Shown here: positions 8,848 to 15,536 of the stretch, piece by piece
How positions within the stretch are numbered: the stretch's first letter is position 1
Layout of the letters: the number at the start of each line of letters is the position of its first letter
Source of the DNA: RGDT01 sp964630925
Lineage (GTDB): Bacteria; Planctomycetota; Planctomycetia; Gemmatales; Gemmataceae
Length of the DNA stretch: 49,392 nucleotides
Direction: 5' to 3'
Assembly (NCBI GenBank): GCA_964630925.1
Contig: CAZVZK010000079.1
Location: forward strand, 1-49,392
Notes under the pieces: generated by a model
What the model was told of the DNA's origin: nothing
Databases searched by the model: none
The model's input: the letters and a program-made list of their open reading frames with translations, nothing else
Made by a program: the position numbers and the translations under genes

Positions 8848-9479
8848 GCTCCTCGTGGCCGCCCCGAAGGGCGAGGCGGCATTCTGCGCCTGGCGAGTTC
8901 TCCCTTCCACTTGACCTCGTGGCCCCGTTCAGCCGCAATCTGCCTCATCGCCGCGATACCACGCCATGCCAACTGACGGGCGTTCTCGGGGGTAACCTCC
9001 AAGAGGTCGGCGATCTCGCGATAGGGGAGTCCTTCGACGTAGTGTAATAGCGCGGCAGCGAGCTCTCGCTCGCGCAAATCAGTTTGCTGAATGATTCGGG
9101 CGACCTCTTCCTCAATCTCTCTCGGCGACGAAGTGTCCTTCTCGGGGTCCCAGAGCTCAACCAGACGGGCTTCAACCTCCGGCCCGTCCATTTGCCGGCG
9201 TTGGCGGGGCCTTTCCTTGCGGACGGCATCCACGCATTTGTTCCTTATGATTGTTGCGATCCAACTCGCCCACTCCTCGGGCGGGTTTTCGAGACCATGG
9301 AAAATGGCCAATGCGGTTTCCTGAACAACGTCGTCCGTCAGTGTTGGAATACCACGGCCCCGACAAACGACAGCTACCAGAGGAAGGATTCGCTCAATGA
9401 ACGCCTTCCAGGCCTCGTCCTGCTTCGACCGGAGGTCGTCAATCAGCGCAGCCAGGTCACGGTCCGGATTGGGGGTCAT
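8844..9479 (-). CDS. ECF-type RNA polymerase sigma factor
   Basis: A 211-residue sigma-70 family protein. Region 2 is seen as LTDDVVQETALAIFHGLENPPEEWASWIATIIRNKCVDAVRKERPRQ in consecutive pieces, with the conserved Trp and the NxxxDxxR helix. Region 4 is LREREL, LLHYVEGLPYREIADLLEVTPENARQLAWRGI. Start chosen at the ATG with AGGAGG upstream; the frame is open to 9575 but adds only non-conserved residues. First gene of a three-gene operon with the membrane protein and TPR-CHAT protein, an arrangement often seen in planctomycetes. It probably controls its own operon from the short divergent region upstream. Confidence 0.92.
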   Translation of the reverse strand: MTPNPDRDLAALIDDLRSKQDEAWKAFIERILPLVAVVCRGRGIPTLTDDVVQETALAIFHGLENPPEEWASWIATIIRNKCVDAVRKERPRQRRQMDGPEVEARLVELWDPEKDTSSPREIEEEVARIIQQTDLRERELAAALLHYVEGLPYREIADLLEVTPENARQLAWRGIAAMRQIAAERGHEVKWKGELARRRMPPRPSGRPRGA

Positions 9480-9568
9480 GGCTCCTCCTGTGCTCCGATA
9501 CCAGTCCCTCGGCGTGCGGCTGTGAGCTGTGACAAGATCTCCCAGAATTTCGGAAGAGAAGATCCGGG

Positions 9569-9597
9569 TTGACAAGTGTACGTTTATTTATTATCAG
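9569..9597 (+). promoter_or_regulatory. Sigma-70-like promoter for the rightward gene at 9604
   Basis: A perfect TTGACA (9569-9574), a 17-base AT-rich spacer and TATCAG (9592-9597) lie in one of the few AT-rich patches here. Transcription would begin about at the ATG at 9604, which has no ribosome site, so the mRNA may be leaderless. Confidence 0.5.
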
Positions 9598-9603
9598 CGT
9601 CTC

Positions 9604-10251
9604 ATGTCGTCCATTTTTGACAAGACAGCAGTCATCTCGTCAGGGGCACGCCTCCCGTTGCGTGGGGTCTCCTCCTCACTGGCTCTGCTCGGCTCCTTGC
9701 TCGGCGATGAAGGCGCCCGGCCCCTCGTGGCCGACCTCCGGCGCGTGTGCCTCGGAGAAACCATCCCCCCGGACCGCGCCGCCGCCCTGTGTGAAGGGGG
9801 CCTGGCCTCGGCAGAATCCGGTGTCCGTCCGATCCTCCGCGCGGTGGTGTTGGCGTCGGTGCGGGGGACGGGCAGCGACCTCCACCTGGCTTCCCCCTTC
9901 ACCGACCGCCTGGACCTGGCCCTCTCCGATTTCCTCATCGCCCGTGCCCACCTCGTGGCCGAGCTGGCCCACGGCAAGGCCGTTGAGGCCCTCGGGGAGG
10001 ATGCCGTTGGAGCGGAGCTGGCGGAGGTCCGCGCCCTTCTCGGTGAGGGTGCTGCCGGGGCACAGCACGCCGCCACGCCGGAGGAGGAGCGTGTCAAGCG
10101 GGTAGACTCCATCGCCTCCAGGTGCCTCGCTGCTCTGGACGGGGGGCCGGGCATCACCCCCGAATCATCGACTTCAAAGCCGGACCCGCGAGTGGAGCCG
10201 CGCACACCCGGCGCGAGAGCGGAGCCAGCACCGCCTGCGGTGGGGAGATGA
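9604..10251 (+). CDS. Hypothetical protein, divergent from the sigma factor
   Basis: A 215-residue protein of unknown function, starting MSSIFDKTAV. Codon third positions are GC-rich in this frame, supporting it over the opposite-strand frame. It is predicted largely helical, with Ala/Glu-rich stretches around residues 120-175 and a Pro-rich tail; no membrane helix is seen. It is transcribed away from the ECF sigma operon, from a promoter whose -10 box lies almost at the start codon. No recognised family. Confidence 0.6.
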   Translation: MSSIFDKTAVISSGARLPLRGVSSSLALLGSLLGDEGARPLVADLRRVCLGETIPPDRAAALCEGGLASAESGVRPILRAVVLASVRGTGSDLHLASPFTDRLDLALSDFLIARAHLVAELAHGKAVEALGEDAVGAELAEVRALLGEGAAGAQHAATPEEERVKRVDSIASRCLAALDGGPGITPESSTSKPDPRVEPRTPGARAEPAPPAVGR

Positions 10252-10252
10252 C

Positions 10253-10283
10253 GCCGGGAGGCGGCAACTCGGCACCTCCCGGC
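10253..10283. terminator. Bidirectional hairpin between convergent genes
   Basis: A 9-bp stem (GCCGGGAGG / CCTCCCGGC) with a 13-base loop sits between the stop of the rightward gene at 10251 and the stop of the leftward DUF1559 gene at 10302. Confidence 0.55.
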
Positions 10284-10301
10284 TCCGTAACATCCTACCG
10301 G

Positions 10302-11246
10302 TCAATCGGGGACCACCTCCCCTCCGTTGCGCGTCGTCAATGCCTTGAACACCTCTGCCGACACGTCGTACCCGATGCGGCGGACGCTCCCGTCCGCCAT
10401 CGCCGCGTGGAAGCCGCCGGCGTGGGCGGAGCCGAACGCAGCCCGCTTGTCCGCGTACTTCCGCTCGTCCCTCGGATCGTCGGCGGGGGCCGACATCCAG
10501 TCCCGGATGGGGGGGACGCACCCCCACCGAAGGCTATCCCAACCCGGAGCCTGGCAGCCCTCGTTGTCGTCGCTCGCCCCCTTGCCGAGCGTCCGCCGGT
10601 CGAGGGCCTTCTCCCCCGCCAGGACCGTCGTGCCGGTGCCGTCCGTGATGTCGGAGAGGCGGACCGGGGATGAGCGCGAGGGGGTGCCGTCCGGCCGGCG
10701 GACGATCACCCCGTCCAGCCCGTTGCCGAGACGCCCCCAGGCGATGTCCTTGCCGACATCCTCAGTGCCGCAGTTGCCCGCGTAGTCGTTCGTCGCCACC
10801 AGCCGGTCGTTGTTGTACCCGCCCACCACCAGGACGGGCGGACGGCGGGAGGGGCAGTAGTAGGCCGGTACGGGGGTGGTCTTGACCGCCTCATCCGAGG
10901 GGCTCCTCCACAGCGGCTCTTGCTCGACATACGGGAGGATCTGGTACAGCCACCCCCAGTGCTGGTCCGGCGCCACCGCGGGCACCCCCTGCGACCACGT
11001 GCGGGGTGCCCAGGCCTGCTCGCCGCCGTCGGGGAGCCGCCCGTGGGCGTCGTGGTGGCCGTGGCAGGCCAGGGCGATCTGCTTGAGGTTGTTCATGCAC
11101 TGGGTGCGGGCCGCGGCCTCTCGGACCTTCTGGGCGGCGGGCAACAGCAGCCCGATCAGCACGGCGATGATGGCGATTACGACCAGCAGCTCGATCAGCG
11201 TGAAGCCGGGACGGCCCTCGGCCGCCCCACGGTCGCGCGACTTCAT
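10302..11246 (-). CDS. DUF1559 pseudopilin-like protein
   Basis: A 314-residue protein of the planctomycete DUF1559 family. It has a type IV prepilin-like N-terminus: RPGFTLIELLVVIAIIAVLIGLLLPAAQ, with cleavage expected after Gly and Glu at mature position 5. The DUF1559 signatures follow: EAAARTQCMNNLKQIALACHGHHDAHGRLP near residue 50, YYCPSRRP and NDYAGNCG in the middle, and FGSAHAGGFHAAMADGSVRRI near the end. The ATG at 11246 is preceded by GAGGAGG. Such proteins are exported and assembled or anchored by a type II secretion/pilus-like machinery; their exact role is unknown. Planctomycete genomes carry many copies. A broken remnant of a second copy lies at about 16612-16770. Confidence 0.93.
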   Translation of the reverse strand: MKSRDRGAAEGRPGFTLIELLVVIAIIAVLIGLLLPAAQKVREAAARTQCMNNLKQIALACHGHHDAHGRLPDGGEQAWAPRTWSQGVPAVAPDQHWGWLYQILPYVEQEPLWRSPSDEAVKTTPVPAYYCPSRRPPVLVVGGYNNDRLVATNDYAGNCGTEDVGKDIAWGRLGNGLDGVIVRRPDGTPSRSSPVRLSDITDGTGTTVLAGEKALDRRTLGKGASDDNEGCQAPGWDSLRWGCVPPIRDWMSAPADDPRDERKYADKRAAFGSAHAGGFHAAMADGSVRRIGYDVSAEVFKALTTRNGGEVVPD

Positions 11247-11317
11247 ACTTGATTCCTCCTCGTCACGCCGAGGGGACTCGGGACGTGGTGCCTCGCAAGA
11301 CACGCACCCTCAGCGTA

Positions 11318-11338
11318 CGGGCACGCCCATCGTGCCCG
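11318..11338. repeat. Palindrome CGGGCACG-N5-CGTGCCCG, copy 2
   Basis: Same 8-bp arms as the element at 5080-5100, with a CCCAT loop, 72 bases upstream of the DUF1559 start. The rest of 11247-11584 holds only this element and the repeat at 11418. Confidence 0.65.
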
Positions 11339-11417
11339 CCACCGCGCCCTACCCTCGGTCATGGGAACAGTCGCCCGCCAGGCCGGAGGCGTGACACGGC
11401 ATGCGCAGGATTCCCAG

Positions 11418-11462
11418 CCCCGCGTGTGCCGAAGCGACACGCTGAGCAGGGCGTCCCGCCGC
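11418..11462. repeat. 45-bp dispersed repeat, copy 1
   Basis: Shared with 16782-16826 at roughly 40 of 45 positions, centred on a near-palindrome GTGTGCCGAAGCGACAC. Weaker similarity continues for about 40-60 more bases (AACGGCTTC...GGACC). Copy 1 lies upstream of the intact DUF1559 gene; copy 2 abuts the DUF1559 remnant. Confidence 0.6.
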
Positions 11463-11584
11463 CCCTCCGAAACGGCTTCGGCGTGTCGGACCGAAGCATC
11501 GAGATCAGCGAAGGAGCAGCGGCAGCGATTGCATGGGTGCCTGCGTCGCGCTTTCCAAACGCGAATCCCCACACTCCAGCTCGG

Positions 11585-12529
11585 TCACCAGCCAAACCGC
11601 TCACGATGCTCCCTGTCAACGTCGTCCTCTTCTTCCCCCTCATCGCGAAGTACATCCTCCTCGTCCATCGTGAGCAGCACGAGGAGCGTGCCCATGATCG
11701 GGACGGGGACGAATTGCTCGGTCACGTAGACGGCGGACAGGTCGTCCTCCCGCGCGTATGTCTCGAACCAGTGGCCCAGCTTCCCGTCCTCGGACATCCG
11801 CCCGTTGTCGCCGCCGGTGAACGCGGCCCACGCCCGCTTGGCGAGAGGTGACTCCAGCGCCTTTTTCACCGGATAGCAACCGGCCCTGACCAGCGTGTCG
11901 GAGGGGAACATCCACGCGATCCGCCCCTCACGGATTCCCGCCACCGCGCACGGAAGGTCGGCGAGGCGGACGCCCCTGATGGCGGTGCCCACGAAGGACG
12001 TGCGGAACCGGGCCGTGGCCCGCTCGACTCGCTCCAGGGTCAGCTCCCCGCCGGCGAGGACAGGCGCGGCGAGGCGGGTCGGCAGCAGGAGGCTCGCGGC
12101 GAAGGCGTCCGCCTCGCGCTCCCAAAGGTTATCGCTGATGAACTCGCTGCTCGACGCGTGCGGCGGCCCGCCGCCCCGGAGGTATCGGTGGTGGCGGTCG
12201 AGGAAATAGTGGCCGAGCTCGTGCGCGATCGAGAACCTGGTCCGCGGGTGGTGGGTGCCGTCGGGCAGCCCCTCGTCGTATTTCGTGTTGAAGAAGAGCA
12301 GGAAGCGGTTCTTCTCGCGTGCGTACTTCAGCTTGCCGTCGTACCGGGCACCGAGGTCGGCCCCGCCGGCACGCAGGAACCTCCGCTCCGTCGCCGCAAC
12401 GGCGAGGGGGTCGATCGGGGCGGTCAGGCCGAGGCGGGCGACTAGGGCGTCGGCCAGGGCGCCGGCGGCCTCCTGGGCGGTCCGCTCCGCCTCCCAGTCA
12501 AACGCCGTCTTCTTCTTCCGCGTCGTCAT
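11585..12529 (-). CDS. ImmA/IrrE-family zinc metallopeptidase
   Basis: A 314-residue protein with the ImmA/IrrE metallopeptidase signature: HELGH at residues 103-107 and the third ligand in EREADAFAASLLLP (about 139). Members cleave repressors or other regulators, as in ICE control by ImmA, Deinococcus IrrE and CBASS-associated CapP. The roughly 160-residue C-terminal half and very acidic tail (DEEDVLRDEGEEEDDVDRE) are not part of the core fold and may sense a signal. The gene overlaps the upstream acidic-protein gene by 32 bases, after a sigma factor gene, forming a tight three-gene operon. The operon diverges from the TRIP13/HORMA/SAVED genes, so control of that locus by proteolysis is a reasonable inference. 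Confidence 0.9.
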   Translation of the reverse strand: MTTRKKKTAFDWEAERTAQEAAGALADALVARLGLTAPIDPLAVAATERRFLRAGGADLGARYDGKLKYAREKNRFLLFFNTKYDEGLPDGTHHPRTRFSIAHELGHYFLDRHHRYLRGGGPPHASSSEFISDNLWEREADAFAASLLLPTRLAAPVLAGGELTLERVERATARFRTSFVGTAIRGVRLADLPCAVAGIREGRIAWMFPSDTLVRAGCYPVKKALESPLAKRAWAAFTGGDNGRMSEDGKLGHWFETYAREDDLSAVYVTEQFVPVPIMGTLLVLLTMDEEDVLRDEGEEEDDVDREHRERFGW

Positions 12530-12860
12530 CGTTGAGCAGCTCTTCTTCGAGGTCCTTTTCGATCCGGTCCGTGTCCTCGTCCCCCTCCCCCTGGTTCCGG
12601 AAGAGCTGGAGCGCTTTCTCCGCGGCGCCCTCCTGCTCGGCGTCGGCCGACCAGTCGCGCGGCGGCTCGGGCTCCCAGGACGCGGGGTCGCCCGCCACAG
12701 CCGAGGTGATGATCGATCCGATCTCCCCCTCGGAGAGCGTCACCTCCGGCGCCGCGTCGAAGGCTGCCTCGGCCTCCTCGGGGGTGAGGGGGCAGAAGCC
12801 TTTCGCCTCGCGCAACTTCCCGGCGATGCCATCCCAGAACCTGTCGTGGTCAGGCTTCAT
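12498..12860 (-). CDS. Small acidic protein between sigma factor and IrrE
   Basis: A 120-residue, strongly acidic protein with no membrane helix. The first half has a likely helical domain (FWDGIAGKLREAKGFCPLTPEEAEAAFDAAPE, then LSEGEIGSIITSAVAGD); the end is nearly all Glu/Asp (EKDLEEELLNDDDAEEEDG). It overlaps the sigma gene upstream by 11 bases and the metallopeptidase gene downstream by 32 bases, so the three are translationally coupled. By position it could be an anti-sigma factor or the substrate of the peptidase, playing the role CapH plays for CapP in some CBASS loci. No sequence family is recognised. Confidence 0.75.
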   Translation of the reverse strand: MKPDHDRFWDGIAGKLREAKGFCPLTPEEAEAAFDAAPEVTLSEGEIGSIITSAVAGDPASWEPEPPRDWSADAEQEGAAEKALQLFRNQGEGDEDTDRIEKDLEEELLNDDDAEEEDGV

Positions 12861-13482
12861 GGCTTCCTCCTGGGCGACCCTGGCCTGCTTGACGCTCCTG
12901 CGCGAGCCTGCGGATCTTCTCCCGGTACTTGCTCCGGGTCGCGTAGACGTTGTTCATGCTCTTCCCGTGGATCTCGGCGAGCCGGGCGGTGTCCGCCGAC
13001 CCGCCGACCGCCCGATCCGCCCTGGCCACGGCCTGCTCCAGGCCCGTCAGCTCGTTGTCGATGATGCCGTTGACCAGCTTCACGAGCGGGCCGTCGGCCG
13101 AGCAGCCCTCGGCGTCCCCCGCGCCTGCCCGGGCCGGGTCGTACATCGGGTCGTACTCGAGCTCCTTTGCCAGATGCTTCTTTTCCGCGCGGATGATGCT
13201 CAGGGCCGCGTTCTGGAGGATGCGGATGAACCAGCTCTTGAATTTCGACTTGCCCGGGTCGAAGCGGTCGGCGAACCGCCACACGTTGAACGCGGCGTCG
13301 TTCAGCGCCTGGTCGATCTCGGGCTCGCGCAGGGTGTCGCCGAACTGCTTCAACAAGTAGCCCTTGGCCTTCGGGCCGTAGCGCCCCAGCAGCGAGGCCA
13401 GCGCCTCCCTGTCCTGGCTGACGGCGATCTGGAGGACAAGGCCCTCGTCGTCGACCTCTTCGGGGGCCATTTCCTTTGCCAT
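12850..13482 (-). CDS. ECF-like sigma factor of the defence-like island
   Basis: A 210-residue sigma-70 family protein. Region 2 reads EIDQALNDAAFNVWRFADRFDPGKSKFKSWFIRILQNAALSIIRAEKK in successive pieces, a good match including the invariant Trp. Region 4 is less typical (ADTARLAEIHGKSMNNVYATRSKYREKIR). The ATG at 13482 has GGGAGG upstream; the open frame extends far further on this strand but that part is the shadow of the divergent ATPase gene. First gene of the operon with the acidic protein and IrrE-type peptidase. It faces the TRIP13-like gene across about 270 bases and is the natural candidate to drive one or both divergent promoters. Confidence 0.88.
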   Translation of the reverse strand: MAKEMAPEEVDDEGLVLQIAVSQDREALASLLGRYGPKAKGYLLKQFGDTLREPEIDQALNDAAFNVWRFADRFDPGKSKFKSWFIRILQNAALSIIRAEKKHLAKELEYDPMYDPARAGAGDAEGCSADGPLVKLVNGIIDNELTGLEQAVARADRAVGGSADTARLAEIHGKSMNNVYATRSKYREKIRRLAQERQAGQGRPGGSHEA

Positions 13483-13756
13483 TCGAGCCTCCCGGCTCAT
13501 CCTGAACAAATACGCAGCCGCCTTAACCGAACCGACACATTTTCCGGTTACAATACCAGCGTAATCGAGGCGGAGGCGGAAGTCACGCCGACTTGGGCGG
13601 AATGCCGGCGCTGGCGGACGAACGGGGAAAAATCGCTGGCCGGTTAAGGGGCGGGCGTATTCAAGGATGACGCGAGCGAGAGCGTGCCGCTTGCCCAAGA
13701 AGGGGCCGCCCGGCGTCGCGACGGGCACCGACTGGGACGGAGGAGGCAGCCGGAAC
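13483..13756. promoter_or_regulatory. Divergent control region of the sigma/IrrE and TRIP13/HORMA operons
   Basis: The gap between the leftward sigma gene and the rightward ATPase gene. It holds an AT-richer patch (13500-13565) with an imperfect inverted repeat AACCGAA (13525-13531) / TTCCGGTT (13542-13549). No promoter boxes can be assigned with confidence. An in-frame ATG at 13667 could extend the ATPase by 30 residues, but it has a poor ribosome site. Confidence 0.45.
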
Positions 13757-14728
13757 ATGCGAGAATCGCGCGGAAACGGCCCGGCTGAAGTCGGGCACGG
13801 GGGGAGACGCAAGACCGGCCCGGGGTCGGGCGGCGTGGACGCGGTCGGCGTCCTCGACAGCCGCAACCTCCCGGACCCCGACCTCGGCGCGCTCTGGGAC
13901 GCCATCGTCCTGGAGCCTTCGCAGAAGGACCGGCTTCTCGCCCAGGCCATCCTCAACTTCACCCTGCGCTCAAGGGTCGATCGGTCGCGTCTGCCCCTGC
14001 ACGGGCTGATCGTCCTCCACGGGCCGCCCGGGACCGGCAAGACTTCGCTGGGCCGGGGGCTCGCTTCCCGGGCGGCCGAGTCGGTCAAGGGGATCGGCTC
14101 GTTCCTGTTCATCGAGGTGGAGCCCCACGCCCTGACCAGCGCCGCCCTCGGCAAGAGCCAACGGGCCGTCCGGGATCTGCTCGGGGAGACTGTGGCCGGC
14201 CACGCGGCTGACCGACCGGTCATCGTCCTGCTGGACGAGGTCGAGACGCTGGCCGCCGACCGGTCCAAGCTGAGCCTCGAGGCGAACCCCATCGACGTCC
14301 ACCGGGCGACGGACGCGGTCCTGGCGCAGCTCGACCAGCTCGCCGCCCTGTACCCGAACCTCCTCTTCGTCGCCACGAGCAATTTCACCAAGGCGGTCGA
14401 TGCCGCCTTCCTCTCCCGGGCCGACCTGGTCGAGTACGTCGGCCCGCCCGGCCCGGAGGCCTGTCGCCTGATCTTGCGCAGCGCGTTGGAGGCGTTCGCG
14501 GAGGCCTTCCCCGCGGCGCGCGCCATCCTGGACGACCCGAAGTTCGAGACCGCAGCCGCCGCGTGCAAGGGGCTCGATGGCCGACAGATCCGGAAGCTGG
14601 TCCCTGCCGCCTGCGCACTCGAAAAAGGGGTCGCGCTCCGACCCGAGACGCTGACCGCGGGGCACCTGCTCCGCGCCGCCGAAAACGCCCGGGGGGCGGG
14701 CAAGGCCCTCAAGGAGAACGACCCGTGA
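13757..14728 (+). CDS. TRIP13/Pch2-like AAA+ ATPase (CBASS Cap6 type)
   Basis: A 323-residue AAA+ ATPase closely resembling TRIP13/Pch2, the enzyme that remodels HORMA-domain proteins. Walker A is GPPGTGKTS (89-97), Walker B IVLLDEVETLAADRS (156-170) and sensor 1 VATSNF (about 205-210). The diagnostic SRADLVEYVGPPGPEA (about 220-235) carries the arginine finger. VHRATDAVLAQLDQL matches the TRIP13 helix before sensor 1. The ATG at 13757 is chosen for the upstream GGAGGAGG. In bacteria such ATPases (Cap6) accompany HORMA proteins in CBASS, where they disassemble the active HORMA-cyclase complex. That fits here: two genes downstream is a HORMA domain. The stop overlaps the next start (GTGA). Confidence 0.9.
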   Translation: MRESRGNGPAEVGHGGRRKTGPGSGGVDAVGVLDSRNLPDPDLGALWDAIVLEPSQKDRLLAQAILNFTLRSRVDRSRLPLHGLIVLHGPPGTGKTSLGRGLASRAAESVKGIGSFLFIEVEPHALTSAALGKSQRAVRDLLGETVAGHAADRPVIVLLDEVETLAADRSKLSLEANPIDVHRATDAVLAQLDQLAALYPNLLFVATSNFTKAVDAAFLSRADLVEYVGPPGPEACRLILRSALEAFAEAFPAARAILDDPKFETAAAACKGLDGRQIRKLVPAACALEKGVALRPETLTAGHLLRAAENARGAGKALKENDP

Positions 14729-15198
14729 GCGTACACGCCAGGACCGTCCGTTCGACCCCGCACAGGTCCGCTACGGAGACCTGGGCGTTCATCGTCGATC
14801 TCGTCGCCCCGGCGCCGTCCGCCGCCCGCGCCGACCTGCTGGCCGTCTCCGGGGTCGCGGCCTCCATCATCGCCTCCGAGGCCCCCAGGGAATCGCCTAT
14901 CGTCGTCCACGGCGGGGGCCCTCAAGTCCGCGTCCGCTGCCTGTACGACGAGGACGCGATCACGGGCGACGGGGCGAAAGAGGACAAGCTCCCCAACTGC
15001 CCGACCGAGGGCGACTGGCGCGCCAGCCTGCCTGCCCCGAAAGAGGACCTCGACTGGGTGGCGGAGACGCTCACCAAGAAGTCGCCGAGGGTGACCGCCC
15101 GCCTGATCGGCGAGGACGTGGACGCCGAAGAGAAGGGCGCCGGCCGGCCGAAGGCCGGCTCCGCCACCATCGACCCGGAGGCCTTCCTGCGACCATGA
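14725..15198 (+). CDS. Small conserved-looking protein of the HORMA/TRIP13 locus
   Basis: A 157-residue protein starting with GTG that overlaps the ATPase stop and itself ends in ATGA overlapping the HORMA start, so translation of all three is coupled. Residues 15-65 form an alpha/beta region (AETWAFIVDLVAP..., ARADLLAVSGVAASIIASEAP, PIVVHGGGPQVRVRCLYDEDAI). Residues 80-105 (CPTEGDWRASLPAPKEDLDWVAETL) look like a second conserved block, and it ends DPEAFLRP. I recall similar small proteins beside HORMA/TRIP13 genes but cannot name a family. A partner or adaptor of the HORMA protein is the simplest inference. Confidence 0.8.
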   Translation: MSVHARTVRSTPHRSATETWAFIVDLVAPAPSAARADLLAVSGVAASIIASEAPRESPIVVHGGGPQVRVRCLYDEDAITGDGAKEDKLPNCPTEGDWRASLPAPKEDLDWVAETLTKKSPRVTARLIGEDVDAEEKGAGRPKAGSATIDPEAFLRP

Positions 15199-15536
15199 GC
15201 ACCTTTGCCTACGTCAACACGTACGCCCACTCCGTCACTTACGTCACCGACAAGCTCCTGCTGTCGCTCAAGGAGATCATCCGCGGCAGCGGCCTGAGCC
15301 CCGAGCGGCTGACGGATCAGTGGGACAACCTCCACCGAGGTCTGCGCACCTGGCTCGGCTCGCGCCACCTGGAGAGTGTGATCCTGGAGGTGTACGACCC
15401 GGGCACCGACGGCCTCGTCGGCCGTTGGGACTTCGACATCTTCTACGGCAGCACCGGGGAGGGCGGGACGGCATCGTCCGCGATTGGGTCAAGACGGGCA
15501 GGCAGGAAGTCACCAAGGCCGTGCTGGAGGAGATGA
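15195..15536 (+). pseudogene. Truncated bacterial HORMA-domain protein
   Basis: The first 90 or so residues match the N-terminal half of the bacterial HORMA domain found beside TRIP13 ATPases in CBASS (YAHSVTYVTDKLLLSLKEII, WDNLHRGLRTWLGSRHLESVILEVYDP, VGRWDFDIFYGS). The rest of the domain, including the C-terminal safety-belt part, is missing. After GEGG at 15467 the frame runs into 23 unrelated residues and stops. A SAVED-domain reading frame begins exactly there in the -1 frame. Either a deletion fused the 5' half of this gene to a SAVED gene, or one base is missing from the GGG at 15465-15467. Adding one G would give a continuous 374-residue HORMA(half)-SAVED protein. Confidence 0.75.

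Noticed and set aside
9594..10205. A 203-codon minus-strand frame opposite the gene at 9604
   Set aside because: Third-position GC bias, the upstream promoter and gene layout favour the plus strand.
13490..14925. Long upstream extension of the sigma factor frame on the minus strand
   Set aside because: It is antisense to the TRIP13-like gene. A well-spaced ribosome site at 13482 fixes the real start.
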